From Eonycteris spelaea (Eukaryota > Chordata > Mammalia > Chiroptera > Pteropodidae), in contig PUFA01000183.1 in the NCBI GenBank assembly GCA_003508835.1, positions 2,108,001 through 2,172,000 on the forward strand: 64,000 bases of DNA, in the 5' to 3' direction. Within the stretch, counting starts at the first letter, position 1; each line of letters begins with the position of its first letter. Shown here one piece after another: positions 59,755-64,000 of the stretch. The position numbers and the translations under genes were made by a program. The notes under the pieces were generated by a model. It did no database searches. It was given only the letters and a program-made list of their open reading frames with translations, and was not told the DNA's origin.

Positions 59755-60085
59755 TCTGCTGCCTCAGGGCCTTTGCACTCCACGTTCCTTCGCCCTGGAT
59801 TACCTTCTCCTAGATTTTCTGCAAGACTCTTGCTACATGCCCTTCAGGACTCTGTTCAAATGACCCCTCATCAGAGAGCCCTTCCAAACTAATCCTACAT
59901 CACAGAATCTCCTTACCCCTTCTACTCTTTCTTACAATTTTACCAGCACCTGGCATATGAAAGATTTATTGACTGATTACCTGCTCTTCCCTCCCCAACT
60001 TTACTCCAACAATGCTGGCTCCATGAGAGCATGGACTCTGTTTTGTACACTGCTATGTCCCCAACACCTTGGGCAATAAATAAAT
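59755..60085 (+). mobile_element. L2 LINE 3' region, sense
   Basis: CTGCCTCAGGGCCTTTGCAC, TCAAATGACCCCTCATCAGA, GCTCCATGAGAGCATGGACT and GGGCAATAAATAAATA follow L2 forward to its 3' end. It abuts an antisense L2 piece, giving a tail-side L2/L2 junction at about 59755. Confidence 0.8.
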
Positions 60086-60519
60086 ACAACAATTTCTGTT
60101 TTGCATAGAAGGAATTTTGTGCTCAGTAAGGACAGCTGAGTTCAGATTTGGGGTTAGCATATTCACCCGTGTTTCTTCTTGATGATGAGATTGCATTTCT
60201 ATTCTTTCTTTGTGAAAGGGTGAATGAAGGGGAAGGAGCCCAGTGTGGAGGTGGGGAGTGAAGAAAGCATTCCTGGTGGAGACCAGCAAGGGTGAGGCAG
60301 GGTGGGGCACTGAGCATTCCATTGGGGGAGAGTTAAGGAAAGCTGGGTGATCAGAAGAACACAAAATGGCAAAGATGGTAGATATTTCTACATAAATGTG
60401 ACATCTCAGGAAATCGATAGACAAGTACAGCCTATTTAGAAAGCAGAAGGACAACTATAGTGTCAATGAAACCAGGTGAAAAGTGGAAAAATAGCTAAGT
60501 ATAATGCACATTCTACCAT

Positions 60520-60700
60520 CTCGTTATCCTTACAGCCACCTTTGTCTATTCTGTGTAAGGATAAGTCATATTTGTCATCTCATTTAATCCTTGACAAAGA
60601 AAGTTCTGCAAAGTAGGTCTATTTTTCTTTTTTACAGAGAAAAAACTAAACTCCAGTGATTCCAGCGCCTGCCCCAGGCCACCTAATGAGTGATTGGAGG
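60520..60700 (-). mobile_element. MIR SINE, antisense
   Basis: GTCATCTCATTTAATCCTTG, TCTTTTTTACAGAGAAAAAA and GCCCCAGGCCACCTAATGAG are reverse-complement MIR. Confidence 0.7.
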
Positions 60701-61137
60701 ATCCAGGTGGCTCCTTAAATGTAATGGAGTCTATGTCATCTACTTGGAGGGCTAATGGATGGGCCAGTTGCATCCTCAGGAAGATGGCATTAAGAAAAAG
60801 GTCAGAGAAGGAAGAGTGAAATTATCATGACCCTTAAAAGGAGAGCTGTAGAAAATGAGATGCTACTTAAATTACTTCAATCTTTTTTAAACATCTAGAG
60901 AAAGGTCAGACCAGAGAAAAAGTCTGGGCCACATCTCAGAATGATGCATTGATTCAGGTCCCCTCGACCAAAGGGGCACAAGTGTTATCATTTATCATTG
61001 GCACAGTGTTTGATGGCATTTTAGTGATGCATTTATTATCCAGAAGAAAAGTATGAATGGTAATCATAATCCCCCGAGCAGAGGTATGGTGGTTCTGCAT
61101 GGGCTCCCAGTTCAGTCTTGGGTGTCAAGAGTACCAC

Positions 61138-61172
61138 TTTATTGTTATTGTTGTTGTTATTATTATTATTGA
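61138..61172 (+). repeat. (TTR)n trinucleotide-like repeat
   Basis: A mix of TTG and TTA units (TTATTGTTATTGTTGTTG followed by TTATTATTATTATTG). A short simple repeat. Confidence 0.9.
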
Positions 61173-61529
61173 AATAGGGCTATCAGCAGGAAATCAGCAC
61201 AAAGACCTCATCGTGATGCCCATAACCTTGCATGTCCCCAGGCTCTACTTCCAACTATTTAGCATCAATCATTTAATCATGGGTTGCAATGCCCTCTACC
61301 ACCTCCCCGCTTCCCGCTGCCCCGTAAGAAGGAGGCAGAAGAGTGTCACTGGTCTGCGTAGGCTGCCCTGCCTGCTGCACTGAAGAGGTTCCCGTTAGAG
61401 TCTGAGGTCAGTGTAGGTGGAGCACTGAGGTATGGCAGGAAGTGTAATAGGCCGGAAACCATGAAACCCAACTTTGGACCTGAATCCATCATGTCACCAG
61501 AGGAAAAGGTGAGACTATCAACTACTTTA

Positions 61530-61645
61530 AAAGCTCTTACTACATGTCAGGCACTGCGGTAGCACTTTATATACATAATCTCTTTAATCACCAGGATAAT
61601 CTTGTGATGATCCCTCATTCTTAAAATAGGGTTGTTGATATAAAT
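61530..61645 (-). mobile_element. MIR SINE fragment, antisense
   Basis: ACTACATGTCAGGCACTGCG, then GTAGCACTTTATATACATAA and TCTCTTTAATCACCAGG, matches reverse-complement MIR 3' sequence. Confidence 0.7.
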
Positions 61646-61824
61646 CTCAAAGGAGACTTGAAGCTTTCTAGAAACTACGAAGCATATAAATTTAAGTTGT
61701 CACTGATTTTTTAATCACTTTTTCTCAAACAGATCTGAATGACACTCTCATATTGTATTTCACCCATAATACTTGTTTCAATCTTTGTTGATGTTATTGC
61801 ACATGTTAGTATTAGAAAACAAGG

Positions 61825-61895
61825 CCATTCATCCATTTATTTATTGAGCACTCAGTGTGCCAGGCAGTGGCTGGGTGCCAGGGACACACTGGGAA
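61825..61895 (-). mobile_element. L2 3'-terminal fragment, antisense
   Basis: TCCATTTATTTATTGAGCAC followed by TCAGTGTGCCAGGCAGTGGC matches the L2 3' end in reverse. Confidence 0.65.
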
Positions 61896-62407
61896 CAGGC
61901 CAGAGGCAGTGGCTGGCGTAATCGAGATTTTGAGGTCAGGGGAGGGCAGTTTATCATGTCCCAGGCCCCAGGGGCAGAGCCAGCCTCCCCACCAAGACTA
62001 CCCTTCTTTAGAGGGCTCCTTAAGCGCCACCACATACCTGACAGGTGCATAGTGCCATCGGTCATTAGGTAGGACTGGAAAATCTGAAGAAAAAAAATCT
62101 CAACATAATCTGACGGTAAATAAAAAGCTTTGGTTTTGCTGATGAAAGAAATTAGTAAGCAAGAAGCCAAAAGTAATTGGGAAGGGGCCAAGGGTTTTGA
62201 ACAATAGAAAATAAGCTGCTATAAGGACTAGAGATTGAAAACAGATAAAAAAAAAATCTCCTGGGCATGAGATTTTTCCTGGATTTGAGTTTTCAAGTTA
62301 GAAGGAAGCTAGGCTATTTCCACAGCATGAGTCCAAACCTTCTGGACTATTTGCTATAAGGCCAGCCTGATCTAATATAGTTCTTTAATTGAAGTATTAG
62401 TTTAGCG

Positions 62408-62635
62408 CAGGAGTCCCCCCCCCCACCCCGCCCCCCGGCCCCAGGCCTCAGATCAGTACAGGTTTATTGCCTGGAAGAACTGGGATGCACAGCAGGAGGC
62501 GAGTGAGCAAAGCTTCATCTGTATTGCAGCCACTCCCCAGCACTAGCATCACTGCCTCAGCCCGCCTCAGATCATCAGGCATTAGATTCTCATAGGAGCA
62601 CCAGCCTCTGGTGTCGAAAAAGTTGGGGACCACTG
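62408..62635 (+). mobile_element. MER1-like hAT-Charlie element, second copy
   Basis: It starts CAGGAGTCCCC and ends AAAGTTGGGGACCACTG, with AGCAGGAGGCGAGTGAGCAA, GCTTCATCTGTATTGCAGCC and GGCATTAGATTCTCATAGGA inside. The 8-bp flanks GTTTAGCG and GTTAAGGG agree at six of eight positions, consistent with a decayed target duplication. It is the opposite orientation to the copy at 45698-45918. The C-rich run at 62414-62444 has expanded inside it. Confidence 0.8.
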
Positions 62636-62639
62636 GTTA

Positions 62640-63360
62640 AGGGGTTACTTGAAGATGTGGCTTGAAAAGTTTTGTTCATTATTTTTATTTAATTCTTTAA
62701 TTTTTAAAACATATTCCCAAGAAACAAAAATTTCAGGTTAAAGAGAGACATGACAAACAAACAAGCCCCCCTCCCCCCCCAAAAAAAACTAAAGCCCAAA
62801 ACCAAAAACAATAAAACTCTTTCTTCCAAGTCTCCAGAAGAGTTTGTCTCAAGTGAAAATAAATATTATGATCATGACAAGAAAAATTATAAACTATTGA
62901 CAAATCTACTTAGACAAAGAAAACCACTAGCCTTACATGCAAGCATAAGGAGACCAGATGGTAAGGGGAAAATGAAACTAAAGATAAACTGTTGAGTTGG
63001 AAAATAATCTCATTAAAATATAAATGGCTCGGTTTGATAAGGGAGAGCAGAGACAGTGGTCTTGCCTGGAGCCTATCCAAGAACTCTCAGCCTGCAGTAT
63101 ATGGGATGAGATCTGAGTCCAAGGCCAGACGTCAGACAACGAGCCCACGGTGGCCCTCCAACTGCAGGGTGGTGGCTGAAAGATGAGACAGAATGAGAAA
63201 GATGCCTGGAAAAGTGCTGTGGAAACTTAAGAATACGCTGAAACCCTAGACCCAGGAGAGCGCTCTCTGGACCCCTATGAGGATAGACCCGCCTTCTGGG
63301 GACAGTGGCTGGGTCTTACACCTTCCTTTAGTGACCCCGTCTTCCACAGTTCTAACTGCC
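62640..63360. other. Upstream flank, no gene recognised
   Basis: Contains a C/A-rich low-complexity run at about 62765-62790 and AT-rich sequence. Frames of 60-80 codons are present but unconvincing. Confidence 0.4.
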
Positions 63361-63715
63361 TGTGTTAGTTTGCTAGGGCTATCACAGCAAAAACACCCTA
63401 GGCCAGGGGGCTTAAACAAGAGAAATTCATTTTCTCACAATTTGGAGGATAGAAGTCCAAGATGAAGCTGATGGCAGCTTTGGTTTCTCCTAAGTTCTCC
63501 CTCCTTGTCTTTCCTCTGTGCACACAACCCTGGGTCTCATTTGTGTCCAATTTCCTCTTTCTATAAGAACACAGTAATATTGGATTAGGGCCCATCCTAA
63601 ATGCCTCATTTAACTTAATAACCTCTGTAAAAACTATCTCCAAATACAGTCACATATTGAGGTCCTGGGGTTAGAATGAATTTTGATGCTGGCCAGATTG
63701 CCTTAGTCAAACCCT
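63361..63715 (-). mobile_element. MLT1-type LTR (ERVL-MaLR), antisense
   Basis: The plus strand reads TGTGTTAGTTTGCTAGGGCT, GGGGGCTTAAACAAGAGAAA, ATTGGATTAGGGCCCATCC and TCCAAATACAGTCACATATT, the reverse complement of an MLT1 LTR from its end to its start. It is about 350 bp and close to full length. Confidence 0.85.
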
Positions 63716-63719
63716 CCCT

Positions 63720-63900
63720 CCTCGCTAGGTTACGATCTGGGGCAAGTCACTCCACCCCTCTGAGAGTCGGTTTCCCTGTTCGTGTCACTGGCATTCTGAG
63801 AGCTTTGTGTAACTGGAATTCTAAGAGGACTGAGAAGTGATTACGTGGAGAGGGCTGAGATAGTGTCTGGAACACGGAAAGTGGTGGATATTATCATTTT
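63720..63900 (+). mobile_element. MIR SINE, sense
   Basis: TAGGTTACGATCTGGGGCAA, GTCACTCCACCCCTCTGAGA and GTCGGTTTCCCTGTTCGTGT, with GTGTCTGGAACACGGAAAGT downstream, run in MIR order with a gap in the middle. Confidence 0.7.
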
Positions 63901-64000
63901 GCTCTACAGTCAACTTCCAAATCTATATCCCTCTTCAAGTGCTCTCTTGGGTCTTTACTGTCCAAATGCTCTTGACTCTCTCCACACGAATGCTACGCAC

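Noticed and set aside
1..64000. CRISPR arrays, bacterial operons, tRNA or rRNA genes
   Set aside because: The window is a mammalian nuclear locus. No regularly spaced direct repeats, Shine-Dalgarno-led frames, or cloverleaf/rRNA motifs were seen. MIR copies have tRNA-like ends but are SINE fossils.

Overview
This window is nuclear DNA from a placental mammal. It is AT-rich, dominated by fossil repeats, and holds one recognisable protein-coding gene with widely spaced exons. The ancient repeats (MIR, L2, MER5/MER20-type hAT elements, MLT1 LTRs) are pan-eutherian. I see no primate Alu, rodent B1/B2, carnivore, ruminant/whale or equid SINE. A non-primate, probably laurasiatherian genome fits, but the species is not determined.

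The gene is FAM124A, on the minus strand. I reconstructed three coding exons: exon 1 (57599-57663, inside a CpG island), a 32-nt microexon 2 (47760-47791) too short to show as an open reading frame, and exon 3 (29648-30381). Their splice phases agree exactly and join into 277 codons ending at the Q before intron 3. The long last coding exon expected from the mammalian family is not visible and probably lies beyond the left edge. If so, positions 1-29647 are intron 3, 30382-47759 intron 2, 47792-57598 intron 1, and 57664-64000 the promoter and upstream flank.

Layout: 1-7000 holds two L1 copies in opposite orientation. The left one is split by a solo LTR and carries a 197-nt pure pyrimidine tract. 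7000-12900 has hAT fossils and unassigned AT-rich sequence. 12990-16757 is a sense L1 interrupted by a 525-bp piggyBac-type element with perfect TTAA duplications. 17000-29600 has L2, MIR and L1 fragments. 29648-30381 is exon 3. 30400-47700 has L2/MLT1 nests, a hAT element at 45698-45918 with perfect 8-bp duplications, and a non-repetitive block near 40880-41540 with an exon-like open frame on the minus strand. 48000-55700 contains several LTRs and old repeats. 55800-58330 is low in repeats and holds candidate regulatory sequence, the CpG island and a Z-DNA-prone tract. 58500-64000 is upstream flank with MIR, L2, hAT and MLT1 copies.

No bacterial-type systems, CRISPR arrays, rRNA or tRNA genes were seen. 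The items most worth follow-up are the exon-like block at 41179-41535, the piggyBac-type element, the FAM124A microexon and fold, and the Z-DNA tract upstream of the start codon. Repeat names are given from recalled consensus sequences, without database comparison.
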